64,000 nucleotides of DNA from contig JANQLO010000060.1 in NCBI GenBank assembly GCA_028280505.1, forward strand, positions 1 to 64,000, read 5' to 3'. The position numbers were made by a program, and so were the translations under genes. Below, one piece after another: positions 38,751 to 48,056 of this stretch. The first letter of the stretch is position 1; every line of letters starts with the position of its first letter. Under the pieces are notes generated by a model, which was not told the origin of the DNA, ran no database searches, and saw only the letters and a program-made list of their open reading frames with translations. The DNA is from Chromatiales bacterium (GTDB lineage: Bacteria; Pseudomonadota; Gammaproteobacteria; Chromatiales; Chromatiaceae).

Positions 38751-39587
38751 ATGACGACAGTAGCCCGGGAATATGCGTTCACCCGTCGAGACTTCGACTT
38801 TCTGCGTCGCTTGTCGAACGAACGTACCGGCATCGTCGTTACCGACGACAAGTTCGATATGTTCTATTCGCGCCTGTCACGGCGCGTGCGTGCACTGGGT
38901 TTGGGCAGCTTTGCCGAGTACTGCGATTATCTGAGCGACGCGGCGAATGATGGCGAGATGGTTCAGCTCGTCAATGCAATCACGACCAATCTGACGGCCT
39001 TCTTCCGGGAAAATCATCATTTCGAGTTTCTGTCCCAGACGGCGTTGCCGGAGGCGGTCGCCCGTAATCGACATGATCGGCGAGTGCGGATCTGGTCGGC
39101 AGGCTGTTCGACCGGCGAGGAGCCCTATTCCCTGTCGATGACTTTGGAGGAACAACGCGCATTGGCCGGTTGGGATGCCCGTATCCTGGCCAGCGATATC
39201 GATTCGAACGTGCTTGCGCAGGCCTCGAGCGGCGTATATGCGATGTCACGAGTCGATGGTCTGTCGTCGGAACGACTCAAGGCTTTTTTTCAGAAGGGCA
39301 AGGGTATGCAGGTCGGTAAGGCGCGGGTCAAACAGATGCTGCGTGAGCGAATCGATTTCCAACAGATCAATCTGATGGAGCCGCTGTCGGTGGAACGGCA
39401 GGATCTCATTTTTTGCCGCAATGTCATTATCTATTTCGACAAAGAGACCAAGACGCGCCTGGTCCATAAATTCGCCGACGTTCTCGCAGACGGCGGTTAT
39501 TTGTTCATTGGCCATTCTGAATCCCTGTACAAGGTGACCGATCGTTTCGAGCTGATCGGTAACACGGTTTATCGCAAGGTGCGCTGA
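38751..39587 (+). CDS. cheR: Chemotaxis protein methyltransferase CheR
   Basis: A 278-residue CheR that methylates receptor glutamates with S-adenosylmethionine. The N-terminal helical domain is followed by the methyltransferase core with WSAGCSTGEEPYSL (SAM-binding), the beta-subdomain region, FCRNVIIYFD and GHSESL. Only two bases separate its stop from the cheD start. Its pentapeptide partner is probably the EWEEF tail of the receptor at 31236. Confidence 0.97.
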   Translation: MTTVAREYAFTRRDFDFLRRLSNERTGIVVTDDKFDMFYSRLSRRVRALGLGSFAEYCDYLSDAANDGEMVQLVNAITTNLTAFFRENHHFEFLSQTALPEAVARNRHDRRVRIWSAGCSTGEEPYSLSMTLEEQRALAGWDARILASDIDSNVLAQASSGVYAMSRVDGLSSERLKAFFQKGKGMQVGKARVKQMLRERIDFQQINLMEPLSVERQDLIFCRNVIIYFDKETKTRLVHKFADVLADGGYLFIGHSESLYKVTDRFELIGNTVYRKVR

Positions 39588-39589
39588 AC

Positions 39590-40231
39590 ATGGTCGCTCG
39601 GCGGAAACACACCTTGCCGGAGACATTGCCAGGGTTCGAGGCGATCAATCGCTATTGGGATATCGAACGTGAAATGCCTGCGGCAAAGATATTGCCGGGC
39701 GAATATTACGTGACCAACGGCGGGGAACTGGTTACGACGGTGTTGGGATCGTGCGTGTCGGCCTGTGTCCGTGATCGTATCTTCGGCATTGGCGGTATGA
39801 ACCACTTCATGTTGCCGATATCGACGGACGGCAAGGGCTGGGGCGGTTCCGACGATCTGCTGAGTACCGCGACGCGGTACGGCAACTATGCGATGGAACA
39901 TATGATCAACGATATCCTCAAGCATGGCGGGCACAAAAGCCATCTCGAGGCGAAGATCTTCGGCGGCGGCAAGGTCATCCAGAATCTGAGCGATGTCGGA
40001 ACGCGTAACATCGAGTTCGTACGCGACTATCTCCAGACCGAAGGCATACCGGTGCTGGCGGAGAACGTCGGTGACATTCATCCGCGCAAGGTGGTCTATA
40101 TCCCGGCGACGGGCAAGGCGTACGTCAAGCGCATCAAACATCTACACAACGACACGGTAGTCAAACGGGAGAACGCGTATCGCAGCGAGATCGCTACGCA
40201 ACCGGTCGTTGGCGAGATCGAGTTGTTTTAG
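39590..40231 (+). CDS. cheD: Chemoreceptor glutamine deamidase CheD
   Basis: A 213-residue CheD that deamidates receptor glutamines. The catalytic Cys55 in LGSCVSAC and His72 in GGMNHFMLP are present, and KIFGGGKV is conserved. The C-terminal tail ends GEIELF, nearly the same as the DVELF tails of the CheZ-like protein and of the receptor-like protein at 41541. Between cheR and cheB in the usual order. Confidence 0.95.
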   Translation: MVARRKHTLPETLPGFEAINRYWDIEREMPAAKILPGEYYVTNGGELVTTVLGSCVSACVRDRIFGIGGMNHFMLPISTDGKGWGGSDDLLSTATRYGNYAMEHMINDILKHGGHKSHLEAKIFGGGKVIQNLSDVGTRNIEFVRDYLQTEGIPVLAENVGDIHPRKVVYIPATGKAYVKRIKHLHNDTVVKRENAYRSEIATQPVVGEIELF

Positions 40232-40252
40232 GGCGATCGTTTTGGACATGTT

Positions 40253-41338
40253 ATGAGCAAGATTCGTTTATTGATCGTCGATGACTCCGCGTTGGTCAGG
40301 CAGGTCCTGACCGAGGTGTTCGCCCAGGCGCCCGATATCGAGGTCGTCGGTACCGCTGCCGATCCTTATGACGCGCGGGAAAAGATCAAGCGGCTGAATC
40401 CCGATGTGCTGACCCTTGACGTCGAAATGCCGAGGATGGACGGCGTGACCTTCCTGGGCAATTTGATGCGCCTGCGGCCGATGCCGGTGGTCATGGTCTC
40501 GACGCTGACCCAACAAGGGGCGGACGTCACGCTGCGGGCGCTTGAATATGGTGCGATCGACTTCGTCGCCAAACCAAAGCTGGACGTCGCGGGAGGTCTG
40601 AAGGAATACGCGGGCGAGATCATCGACAAGGTACGGATGGCGTCCAAGGCGCGTGTCAAGGCGCTTGACCCGACGGTGCGCGGTGCAAAGCCGTCGAGCG
40701 GTGAGAAGCTGTCGGCGGACGCCGTCATCAAGTCCGGTTCGACGCGGAGCCATTTCCGTACCACGGATCGCATCGTCGGCATCGGCTCGTCCACCGGCGG
40801 TACCGAGGCGATCAAAGAGGTTCTTGCCGAACTGCCCATGGATATCCAGGCGGGTATCGTTGTATCGCAGCATATTCCCGCGGCGTTCAGCGCCCCGTTC
40901 GCCAAGCGGGTCGACGGTGTTACCGCATTGAGCGTATGCGAGGCGGCCGATGGGCAGCAGATATTGCCCGGTCATGTCTACATCGCACCCGGTGATCGTC
41001 ATCTACTGGTCGAGCGTGACGGTGCGCGATATGTATGCCGACTGAACGATGGCCCGCCGGTCAACCGCCATCGGCCGTCCGTCGACGTCATGATCCGCTC
41101 TTTGGCACAGAATGCCGGACCGAATGCCATCGGCCTGATGTTGACCGGCATGGGCGATGACGGCGCGGCGAGTATGGGTGAACTGCGTGCAGGCGGTGCG
41201 CCGGTCATTGTCCAGGACGAGCGGACGAGCGTGGTTTGGGGTATGCCGGGCGAGGTCGTCAAGCGTGGGTTTGCGGACGAGGTTTTACCGTTGGGGAAGA
41301 TCGGCTTACGCCTGCTGGAATTGATCGGTAAACGCTGA
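40253..41338 (+). CDS. cheB: Protein-glutamate methylesterase CheB
   Basis: A 361-residue CheB. The receiver domain has the acidic pair at 10-11 and Asp56 in [11 protein letters not shown]; a linker leads to the methylesterase domain with catalytic Ser (GSSTGGTEA), His (SQHIPAAF) and Asp (TGMGDDGA). It removes receptor methyl groups and is activated by CheA phosphorylation. It ends the first chemotaxis unit; 202 bases with a new sigma-28 site follow. Confidence 0.97.
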   Translation: MSKIRLLIVDDSALVRQVLTEVFAQAPDIEVVGTAADPYDAREKIKRLNPDVLTLDVEMPRMDGVTFLGNLMRLRPMPVVMVSTLTQQGADVTLRALEYGAIDFVAKPKLDVAGGLKEYAGEIIDKVRMASKARVKALDPTVRGAKPSSGEKLSADAVIKSGSTRSHFRTTDRIVGIGSSTGGTEAIKEVLAELPMDIQAGIVVSQHIPAAFSAPFAKRVDGVTALSVCEAADGQQILPGHVYIAPGDRHLLVERDGARYVCRLNDGPPVNRHRPSVDVMIRSLAQNAGPNAIGLMLTGMGDDGAASMGELRAGGAPVIVQDERTSVVWGMPGEVVKRGFADEVLPLGKIGLRLLELIGKR

Positions 41339-41454
41339 GTGCTGTGCCACCGAGGTGGATAGCCCGTTGCTAAACGGCAATGCATCCGTTCAGCTTTTGT
41401 TCTAAGAAGTATCGATGCAAGCGCCTAGAGAGATTTAGTCTGTGATATGTCCCT

Positions 41455-41481
41455 TTAAGTAAGCTCTCTTAGGGTCGATAG
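41455..41481 (+). promoter_or_regulatory. FliA (sigma-28) promoter before receptor-like gene
   Basis: TTAAGTAA-N11-GTCGATAG matches the sigma-28 consensus with the exact spacing, and its -10 is identical to the site before cheY. It lies 60 bases upstream of the gene at 41541, indicating a separate but co-regulated transcription unit. Confidence 0.62.
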
Positions 41482-41540
41482 CTTAATACTACATAACGGG
41501 TGCACGACGCTGCGGTGTCGATAATGGAATCTGCACGATC

Positions 41541-42746
41541 ATGATAAAGAACGGAAAGGTTTTGGTGTCGGGATCTGCGGGAACGTTGCTCTTCATGGCG
41601 CTGGCTGTGGTTTATGGAGATATGGTTCCTCACTGGCTGTGGCCTCTCGCGTCGGGGATCTTATGGAGTGCGATCGTTGTGCTCTTGTCATACGATCGTC
41701 GCATTTCCGCCGATGAGTTGTCTGCGGTTTCGGAAACCGTGGCGGTAGAGCATGCGGCGACCGACTTGGTAGGGCACGTCGAGAATCATCTGGGAACGCT
41801 CGTCGACGACATGCGAGACGATCTGCGTCAGATTCAGCGGCTGGTAGGCGATGCCGTGGTGATGCTGCAGGAGGCGTTTCGGGGGCTCAGTCAGAAGTCC
41901 GGTAATCAGAGTGACATCATCGGGGCGATAATCACGCAGATTCGCAAGCAATCCGAAGACGGCATAGCGATCTCGGGGTTCGCCAAGCAGACCGATGAGG
42001 TGCTTCGTTGCTTTGTCGACTATGTGGTCGAGACCAGTTCGAGCATTGTTGCGATGGTTCGCCAAGTCGACGATCTGGTCGCACATATGGCCCATGTCGA
42101 TAAATTGCTGAATGACGTCAAGACGATTGCAGACCAGACCAATCTGTTGGCCCTGAATGCGGCCATCGAGGCGGCGCGTGCAGGTGATGCCGGGCGAGGT
42201 TTCTCCGTCGTTGCCGATGAAGTACGGAGTCTGTCGAATCGGTCGAACAAGTTTAACGAGGAAATTCGCACCGTCATCGGTGAAGCGGTCAAATCGATAA
42301 ACGGTTCCCGTGAGTTGATGACGAATATGGCGTCGAAAGACATGAATTTTGCGATCCAGGCGAAGGCCAAGGTGGATAACACGATGGAGCAGCTCACGGA
42401 GCTGAACCAGTCGGTTGAGCAAACGCTCGACTCGGTCGCGGTCCTTAACGTCGAGATCGACCAGTTAACGGCAAACGCGGTGAGATCGCTTCAGTTCGAG
42501 GACATCGTGCGTCAGTTGACGGATTACTCAGAACGCCATCTCGACCGAATTCGCGATATGATCGGCCAGATACACGGTGGTTTGAGCGAGCTTCGCGACT
42601 CGGAGCAGCGCGAACCGAGCGATTTTGTCGAGGCCGCACAACGCCTGCAGTCCGAGTTGGGCGAATTGATCGCCGGGCAGCGGTCGGGTGACCGTAAACC
42701 GGTATCACAACAATCGATGACGCAGGGCGATGTCGAGTTGTTTTGA
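41541..42746 (+). CDS. Short membrane receptor-like protein with CheZ-like motif and DVELF tail
   Basis: A 401-residue protein. Two adjacent TM helices (about residues 10-25 and 32-49) with no sensor domain are followed by a shortened MCP signalling hairpin whose tip ([18 protein letters not shown], residues 198-215) is canonical, while the helices around it are short. Residues 316-333 ([15 protein letters not shown]) carry Asp321 and Gln325 in CheZ catalytic spacing, and the C terminus TQGDVELF resembles CheY-binding peptides of CheZ and FliM. I infer a receptor-like scaffold fused to a CheZ-type phosphatase element; an ordinary sensorless receptor is the alternative. Confidence 0.75.
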   Translation: MIKNGKVLVSGSAGTLLFMALAVVYGDMVPHWLWPLASGILWSAIVVLLSYDRRISADELSAVSETVAVEHAATDLVGHVENHLGTLVDDMRDDLRQIQRLVGDAVVMLQEAFRGLSQKSGNQSDIIGAIITQIRKQSEDGIAISGFAKQTDEVLRCFVDYVVETSSSIVAMVRQVDDLVAHMAHVDKLLNDVKTIADQTNLLALNAAIEAARAGDAGRGFSVVADEVRSLSNRSNKFNEEIRTVIGEAVKSINGSRELMTNMASKDMNFAIQAKAKVDNTMEQLTELNQSVEQTLDSVAVLNVEIDQLTANAVRSLQFEDIVRQLTDYSERHLDRIRDMIGQIHGGLSELRDSEQREPSDFVEAAQRLQSELGELIAGQRSGDRKPVSQQSMTQGDVELF

Positions 42747-42806
42747 CGAGCATGCAATTGGTATGTCTGTGTCAGCGATTACCGATGCGTTAGTGGAGAA
42801 GCAGAT

Positions 42807-43118
42807 ATGTCGATTACCAGTACGGAATCCGACGATGGTCGAATAGTGACCATCAAGGTCAGCGGGCGGTTCGATTTTTCGACTCATCAGGCCTTCGTGC
42901 AGTCGTACAAGAATTATCCGCGCGGTGAGAAGCAGTTCGTCGTCGATTTGGGCGATGCCGAGTATCTGGATAGCTCGGCGATGGGTATGTTGTTGCAGTT
43001 GCGTGACTACGCAACGGACGATGTGAGCGTTGCGTTGATCAATGGTAACGATGCGGTTTGCGAGATTCTGCGGATCGCCAATTTCGACAAGCTGTTTAAG
43101 CTGTCTTGCGCGTCTTGA
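42807..43118 (+). CDS. STAS-domain protein, anti-sigma factor antagonist type (second copy)
   Basis: A 103-residue single STAS domain. The loop YLDSSAMGMLLQLRD is the SpoIIAA-like signature and contains the serine normally phosphorylated by an anti-sigma kinase. A good GGAG ribosome site precedes the ATG. It lies 60 bases after the receptor-like gene and probably shares its transcript. No partner kinase or phosphatase is visible nearby. Confidence 0.9.
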   Translation: MSITSTESDDGRIVTIKVSGRFDFSTHQAFVQSYKNYPRGEKQFVVDLGDAEYLDSSAMGMLLQLRDYATDDVSVALINGNDAVCEILRIANFDKLFKLSCAS

Positions 43119-43215
43119 CCCGAGACTGAAACATCCGAGGCGAAGAGCGGCGTTCGTCGGCCAGCGGCACGTTGACCTCGCGGGGCTTGGCCTGCTGTAA
43201 TCCCCCGTTCTGCAG

Positions 43216-44676
43216 ATGTCGATGGGTGTTCGCGTGACCCAGCTCCAACCCGTAATACTTTCCGGTGGCTCGGGGACCCGATTGTGGCCCTTGTCACGCC
43301 GTGCTTATCCGAAACAGTTTCTGGCGTTGGTCGATGATGCGACGTTGCTTCAATCGACTGCCGGTCGACTGGACGGCCTTTCCGGCGAGGTCGATCTGCA
43401 GGCGCCATTGATTGTCTGTAATGAGGCACATCGCTTTCTGGTCGCCGAGCAGCTACGGGCAAGCGGTCATGCCGCACGCAACATTTTGCTCGAGCCGGTC
43501 GGGCGCAATACGGCCCCTGCGCTGACGTTGGCGGCGCTCGATGTGTTGGGCGAAGACCCCGTGTTGATTGTGATGCCGGCCGACCATGTCGTGCACGACG
43601 TCGCTGCCTTCAGTCGCGCGGTGGCTGCCGGGTTGCCGCACGCCGCCGAGGGCAGGGTGGTGACCTTCGGTATTGTGCCGGATTCGCCGCATACCGGCTT
43701 CGGCTACATCCGTTCTGGGGCGAAAGTAGACGACAATGTGCATGCCCTGCAGGGCTTTGTCGAGAAACCCGACAGGGAAACCGCCAAGGGCTATGTCGCC
43801 AGTGGTGACTATTTCTGGAACAGCGGGATTTTTGTCCTCAAGGCAAGTCGCTGGTTGGCGCTGATCGAGGATTTCCGGCCGGACATCATGGCGGCTGTGA
43901 AGCAGGCGTATGAAATCGGTCAGCGTGATTTGGATTTCCTTCGTGTCGATCAGGCGGCATTCGCCGCGTCGCCGTCGGATTCGATCGACTACGCGGTCAT
44001 GGAGCCCTTGTCTCAACGGTCGGGAGAGTGTCTGGTGGTACCGCTAGACGCCGGCTGGTCGGACATCGGTGCCTGGGCTGCCTTATGGGAGGTTTCGCCA
44101 CAGGACGAGGACGGCAACGCCTGTCACGGCGATGTCATTGCCGTCGATGCTCACGATAATCTATTGCATGCCCAGCATCGCATCGTGGCTGCCGTCGGCG
44201 TGCGTGATCTGGTGGTGGTCGAGACCTCGGACGCCGTGTTGGTCGCGCATAAGTCGCATGCACAAGATGTCAAGCGCATCACAGAACGTTTGGATGCGGA
44301 GGGGCGTAACGAAAGCGAGTTTCACCGCCGCGTACATCGTCCTTGGGGGAGCTTTGAAGGCGTCGATCAAGGCGGACGTTTTCAGGTAAAACGATTGAGC
44401 GTGAAGCCGGGTGCGTCGTTGTCGTTACAGATGCATCATCATCGTGCCGAGCACTGGATCGTGGTCAGCGGTACGGCCCGGGTGACCTGTGACGACAACG
44501 TTTTTCTGCTGTCGGAGAACGAATCGACCTATATTCCGATCGGCACCAGGCATCGACTGGAGAATCCCGGCACCATCCCGCTGGAAATTATCGAGGTGCA
44601 ATCCGGTTCCTATCTCGGCGAGGACGACATCGTTCGTTTCGACGACGTATACAACCGAGCCGGCAAGACCGACTGA
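43216..44676 (+). CDS. manC: Mannose-1-phosphate guanylyltransferase / mannose-6-phosphate isomerase
   Basis: A 486-residue bifunctional enzyme making GDP-mannose for exopolysaccharide or lipopolysaccharide. The N-terminal nucleotidyltransferase starts with [16 protein letters not shown] and has FVEKPD; the C-terminal cupin isomerase has [17 protein letters not shown] and [10 protein letters not shown]. The start could be ATG 43216, ATG 43222 or GTG 43234; no strong ribosome site decides. No other polysaccharide gene is nearby. Confidence 0.94.
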   Translation: MSMGVRVTQLQPVILSGGSGTRLWPLSRRAYPKQFLALVDDATLLQSTAGRLDGLSGEVDLQAPLIVCNEAHRFLVAEQLRASGHAARNILLEPVGRNTAPALTLAALDVLGEDPVLIVMPADHVVHDVAAFSRAVAAGLPHAAEGRVVTFGIVPDSPHTGFGYIRSGAKVDDNVHALQGFVEKPDRETAKGYVASGDYFWNSGIFVLKASRWLALIEDFRPDIMAAVKQAYEIGQRDLDFLRVDQAAFAASPSDSIDYAVMEPLSQRSGECLVVPLDAGWSDIGAWAALWEVSPQDEDGNACHGDVIAVDAHDNLLHAQHRIVAAVGVRDLVVVETSDAVLVAHKSHAQDVKRITERLDAEGRNESEFHRRVHRPWGSFEGVDQGGRFQVKRLSVKPGASLSLQMHHHRAEHWIVVSGTARVTCDDNVFLLSENESTYIPIGTRHRLENPGTIPLEIIEVQSGSYLGEDDIVRFDDVYNRAGKTD

Positions 44677-44791
44677 GCCACGTCGGTTACGGTTCCGCCG
44701 GCAACGGGTTTGGGTGGCGGATTTCTCACGCCGCAGCTTTTCCGCTATCCTTGCCGGTCTTTTTTCAGCGGTCGCCAAGCGGAGCGCGGTC

Positions 44792-45883
44792 ATGGGTTTC
44801 AAATGCGGTATCGTCGGCCTGCCGAACGTGGGCAAATCGACCTTGTTCAATGCCTTGACCAAGGCGACCATCGCGGCCGAAAACTACCCTTTCTGTACGA
44901 TCGATCCGAATGTCGGTGTGGTGCCCCTGCCGGACAAGCGGCTGGATGTGTTGGCCGGCATCGTCAAGCCCCAAAATGTCGTGCCGACGACGATGCAGTT
45001 CGTTGACATTGCCGGTTTGGTTGCCGGTGCATCCAAAGGAGAGGGCTTGGGCAACAAGTTCCTTGCCAATATTCGTGAGACCGATGCCATCGCCCAAGTG
45101 GTACGTTGTTTCGAGAATGACGACATCGTGCACGTTGCCGGCAAGGTCGATCCGCTCGCGGATATCGAGGTGATCAACACGGAGCTCGCGCTCGCGGACC
45201 TCGAGTCGGTTGAGAAGTCCCTTCAAAAGGCCGAGAAGCTGGTCAAGACGGGAGACAAGAAGATCGTTGCACGACGTGACTTGTTGCTACGGGTGCGAGA
45301 GCAGTTGGACCAAGGGCAGCCGGTCCGCGCCCTGTCGTTGGACGACGATGAGCGGGCGGAGCTACATGATCTGCATTTGCTGACCATCAAGCGCACCCTG
45401 TACATCGCCAATGTCAACGACGATGGCTTCGAAAACAATCCCTATCTCGATGCGGTGCGCGACTATGCTGCCGGAGAGGGTGCCGAGGTGGTTGCGGTAT
45501 GCGCGGCGATCGAGGCCGAGTTGGCGGAGCTGGACGACGACGAGAAAGCCGAGTTCCTGGCCGAGATGGGGTTGGCGGAGCCGGGTCTGGATCGGGTGGT
45601 GCGTGCCGGTTATCGTTTGTTGCATCTACAGACTTACTTCACCGCCGGCGTCAAAGAGGTCAGGGCCTGGACCGTTCCCATCGGGGCGACGGCCCCTCAG
45701 GCAGCGGGCGTCATTCATACGGATTTTGAGCGTGGTTTCATTCGCGCCGAGGTGGTTGCTTACGAGGACTTCGTTGCCTGTGACGGTGAGCACGGCGCCA
45801 AGGATGCGGGCAAGCTTCGCCTGGAAGGTAAGGATTACGTGGTAAACGATGGCGATGTCGTCCATTTTCGATTCAATGTCTGA
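44792..45883 (+). CDS. ychF: Redox-regulated ribosome-associated ATPase YchF
   Basis: A 363-residue Obg-family P-loop NTPase, the same length as E. coli YchF. G1 GLPNVGKST, the switch segment DIAGLV and a C-terminal TGS domain are present. YchF/OLA1 proteins prefer ATP and bind ribosomes. ATG at 44792 with GGAG at 44781-44784 matches the family N terminus; the longer in-frame reading overlaps manC. A tRNA gene follows about 100 bases later. Confidence 0.97.
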   Translation: MGFKCGIVGLPNVGKSTLFNALTKATIAAENYPFCTIDPNVGVVPLPDKRLDVLAGIVKPQNVVPTTMQFVDIAGLVAGASKGEGLGNKFLANIRETDAIAQVVRCFENDDIVHVAGKVDPLADIEVINTELALADLESVEKSLQKAEKLVKTGDKKIVARRDLLLRVREQLDQGQPVRALSLDDDERAELHDLHLLTIKRTLYIANVNDDGFENNPYLDAVRDYAAGEGAEVVAVCAAIEAELAELDDDEKAEFLAEMGLAEPGLDRVVRAGYRLLHLQTYFTAGVKEVRAWTVPIGATAPQAAGVIHTDFERGFIRAEVVAYEDFVACDGEHGAKDAGKLRLEGKDYVVNDGDVVHFRFNV

Positions 45884-45982
45884 GCTGTTCCGGCATAAGC
45901 GGGGCCTGGACGTGGACGGGCGCCAGTCCTATGGTTTCATTGACAATTCGGCGTTTTGATCGGTATAGTTTCGCGCCTCTTT

Positions 45983-46059
45983 GGCAAGGTAGCTCAGCTG
46001 GTTAGAGCACCGCACTCATAATGCGGGGGTCGGCGGTTCAAGTCCGCCCCTTGCTACCA
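45983..46059 (+). tRNA. tRNA-Met, elongator (anticodon CAT)
   Basis: A 77-base cloverleaf with encoded CCA: acceptor GGCAAGG/CCTTGCT, anticodon arm CCGCA-CTCATAA-TGCGG, T arm GGCGG-TTCAAGT-CCGCC. The first acceptor pair is G1-T72. The arms resemble elongator tRNA-Met; the CAT anticodon could also belong to lysidine-modified tRNA-Ile2, which is less likely from the D and anticodon arms. Confidence 0.9.
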
Positions 46060-46120
46060 TAAGCTGGAAAACCGGTTGCCCTCCGGCGCCGGTTTTTTGT
46101 TTTATGACGGTGTCTCGGGA

Positions 46121-46315
46121 ATGTCGGCAATGGGTCAACATGGCGTACCTATGCGGTCGTGGCACGAACTGACACCACGAGAGCAGCTCGATTTGCGAGA
46201 GGCTTACGGCCACTACCTGGATAGTTTGCCGCCAACCTGCGACATGACCGAAAAGGTTGAGCGTTTTCGTCGTTGGCTGGCCGATCAGGGGGTCGAATAC
46301 ACGTCCCCGCCATGA
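46121..46315 (+). CDS. Small conserved-looking protein (64 aa)
   Basis: A 64-residue reading frame with an amphipathic, charged composition (WHELTPREQLDLREAYGHYL, then PPTCDMTEKVERFRRWLADQG). The pattern of conserved-looking Trp, Leu and Arg and GC-rich third positions suggests a real small cytoplasmic protein, but no family is recognised. A start at 46121 is assumed; a longer reading from 46076 overlaps the tRNA 3' flank. It lies between tRNA-Met and the amtB promoter region. Confidence 0.5.
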   Translation: MSAMGQHGVPMRSWHELTPREQLDLREAYGHYLDSLPPTCDMTEKVERFRRWLADQGVEYTSPP

Positions 46316-46363
46316 AACTTTTTCCTTTGTGCTGAGGTCTCATTCACGAGGGCACGATGCCCT

Positions 46364-46386
46364 TCAACGAACATTATGTTCGTTGA
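46364..46386. repeat. Perfect 11-bp palindrome
   Basis: TCAACGAACAT and ATGTTCGTTGA form a perfect inverted repeat around one base, in the noncoding region 46316-46625. It could be an operator or part of an RNA hairpin; there is no T-run. Confidence 0.5.
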
Positions 46387-46403
46387 GACTCCCCTTGGTG
46401 ATT

Positions 46404-46440
46404 GGCCGATGCCCGGTATCAGGGCATCGGCCTTCTTTTT
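46404..46440 (+). terminator. Intrinsic terminator upstream of amtB
   Basis: Stem GGCCGATGCCC/GGGCATCGGCC with a seven-base loop and TTCTTTTT tail. It ends transcription from the tRNA-Met or small-ORF side before the amtB promoter. Confidence 0.9.
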
Positions 46441-46550
46441 CGCCCCAAAGTTGTGCATCGACGTTGAATGGAGCACCAAATTAGCGCGTTCTGTGTGCTG
46501 GTTTCGCTCGGGATGAAACTTTTGTCTTTATAAATCAATTGTTTATTTAG

Positions 46551-46566
46551 TGGCATGTATGGTGCA
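46551..46566 (+). promoter_or_regulatory. Sigma-54-type promoter of amtB
   Basis: TGGCATGTATGGTGCA contains GG-N10-GC with the surrounding TGGC and TGCA of the -24/-12 consensus (TGGCACG-N4-TTGCA). It lies 60 bases before the amtB start, and amtB genes are commonly NtrC/sigma-54 dependent. An NtrC site was not identified with confidence. Confidence 0.55.
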
Positions 46567-46625
46567 TGCGCTTGCGCGATTGCGTGACATGCGATCGAAC
46601 AACAATGATTACTAGAGGCACAGAG

Positions 46626-47939
46626 ATGAAAAAAATCCCCGCGAAGTCGCCATTGTCGGTGGCGGTCTTATGGTTTTGTTTGGCGCCCGGTATGGCGCTG
46701 GCCGAGGATGCGATCAGCGGCTCGAATACCTCATGGATACTGACCTCGACCGCGTTGGTACTGTTCATGACGCTACCCGGTCTGGCGCTGTTCTACGGCG
46801 GTTTGGTGCGGAGCAAAAACGTGCTCTCGGTGCTGATGCAGTGTTTTTCGATTGCCGGCATCGTATCGATCCTCTGGTTGATCGCCGGCTACAGCCTGGC
46901 TTTTGGTGAGGGTAATGCCTGGATCGGTGATTTCAGCCGCGTGCTGATGGCCGGAGTCGGGCGTGAAACCTTGTCCGGCGATATTCCGGAATCCCTGTTC
47001 ATGCTGTTCCAGATGACTTTCGCGATCATCACGCCGGCGTTGATCATCGGCGGCTTTGCCGAGCGCATGAAATTCACCGCCATGCTGCTGTTCAGCGCGA
47101 TTTGGCTGTTCTTGGTCTATGTGCCCGTCACCCACTGGGTCTGGGGCGGCGGCTGGCTGGGCAGCATGGGGCTTTATGATTTTGCCGGTGGTACCGTTGT
47201 CCATATCACCGCCGGTGTGGCTGCATTGGTCGCCGCATTGGTATTGGGGCCGCGGCGCGGTTTTCCCGAACAGCCGATGCCGCCACACAATATGACCATG
47301 ACCGTGATGGGAGCCGGCATGCTGTGGGTCGGTTGGTTCGGCTTTAATGGCGGCAGTGCGCTGGCCGCGAACGGCGATGCCGCAATGGCCATGTTGGTGA
47401 CCCATATCTCCGCTGCCGCCGGTGCGATGCTTTGGATGACCATGGAGTGGATCAAATTCGGCAAGCCGAGTGCCTTGGGCGCAGTCACCGGCATGGTTGC
47501 CGGCTTGGGCACGATCACGCCGGCCTCCGGCTTTGTCGGTCCCGCCGGTGCCCTGGTGATCGGTGTTCTTGCCGGCATCATTTGCTTCAATGCGACCATG
47601 TTCATCAAGCGCGTGCTGAAAATCGATGATTCGCTTGACGTGTTTCCGGTCCACGGTGTCGGCGGTGCTTTGGGTACGCTGCTGGTCGGGGTATTTGCAT
47701 CGACCGGTCTCGGTGTCTTCAGTGGCTATGGTTTTGCCGACGGCATCGAGAGCATGGGTGGGCAGCTTGCCGTTCAAGCGACCGGTGTTTTGGCGACAGT
47801 GGTGTTCACTGCGGTTGTGACCTACGTCATCCTCAAGTTGGTGGGCGTTTTGGTTGGAGGACTGAGGGTGGATGAGGAGCAGGAGATCGAGGGCCTCGAT
47901 ATCGTGCTCCACGAGGAGCGCGGATACGATATCCGCTGA
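46626..47939 (+). CDS. amtB: Ammonium transporter AmtB
   Basis: A 437-residue Amt/Rh channel with a signal peptide (residues 1-23, AMALA) and about 11 TM helices. The twin pore histidines are in VHITAGVAAL and VFPVHGVGGALGT, and the C-terminal cytoplasmic tail EGLDIVLHEERGY resembles the P-II-binding segment. The start at 46626 gives the signal peptide; the longer frame from 46566 would run through the promoter. It is monocistronic, with a terminator at 47971, and no glnK gene is beside it. Confidence 0.96.
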   Translation: MKKIPAKSPLSVAVLWFCLAPGMALAEDAISGSNTSWILTSTALVLFMTLPGLALFYGGLVRSKNVLSVLMQCFSIAGIVSILWLIAGYSLAFGEGNAWIGDFSRVLMAGVGRETLSGDIPESLFMLFQMTFAIITPALIIGGFAERMKFTAMLLFSAIWLFLVYVPVTHWVWGGGWLGSMGLYDFAGGTVVHITAGVAALVAALVLGPRRGFPEQPMPPHNMTMTVMGAGMLWVGWFGFNGGSALAANGDAAMAMLVTHISAAAGAMLWMTMEWIKFGKPSALGAVTGMVAGLGTITPASGFVGPAGALVIGVLAGIICFNATMFIKRVLKIDDSLDVFPVHGVGGALGTLLVGVFASTGLGVFSGYGFADGIESMGGQLAVQATGVLATVVFTAVVTYVILKLVGVLVGGLRVDEEQEIEGLDIVLHEERGYDIR

Positions 47940-47970
47940 TAACAACAAACTAAAATCAAAGTGATAACGT

Positions 47971-47996
47971 GGGGCGGGCAACCGCCCCTTTTCTTT
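47971..47996 (+). terminator. Terminator between amtB and DUF2189 gene
   Basis: Stem GGGGCGG/CCGCCCC with a GCAA loop followed by TTTTCTTT, between the convergent genes. Confidence 0.9.
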
Positions 47997-48056
47997 GGGT
48001 TACGCTTTTTCAGGCATAACGACAAGCTTCGGTTCGTGTTAACAGGCCCGGTTGTT

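Noticed and set aside
30000-42000. Classification as a Pil-Chp or Wsp-type surface system
   Set aside because: cheD, cheR, cheB and sigma-28 sites with no pil or GGDEF genes indicate a flagellar-type chemotaxis locus.
46773-47981. A 402-codon minus-strand frame
   Set aside because: Antisense shadow of amtB; His/Gln/Asp-rich composition typical of such shadows.
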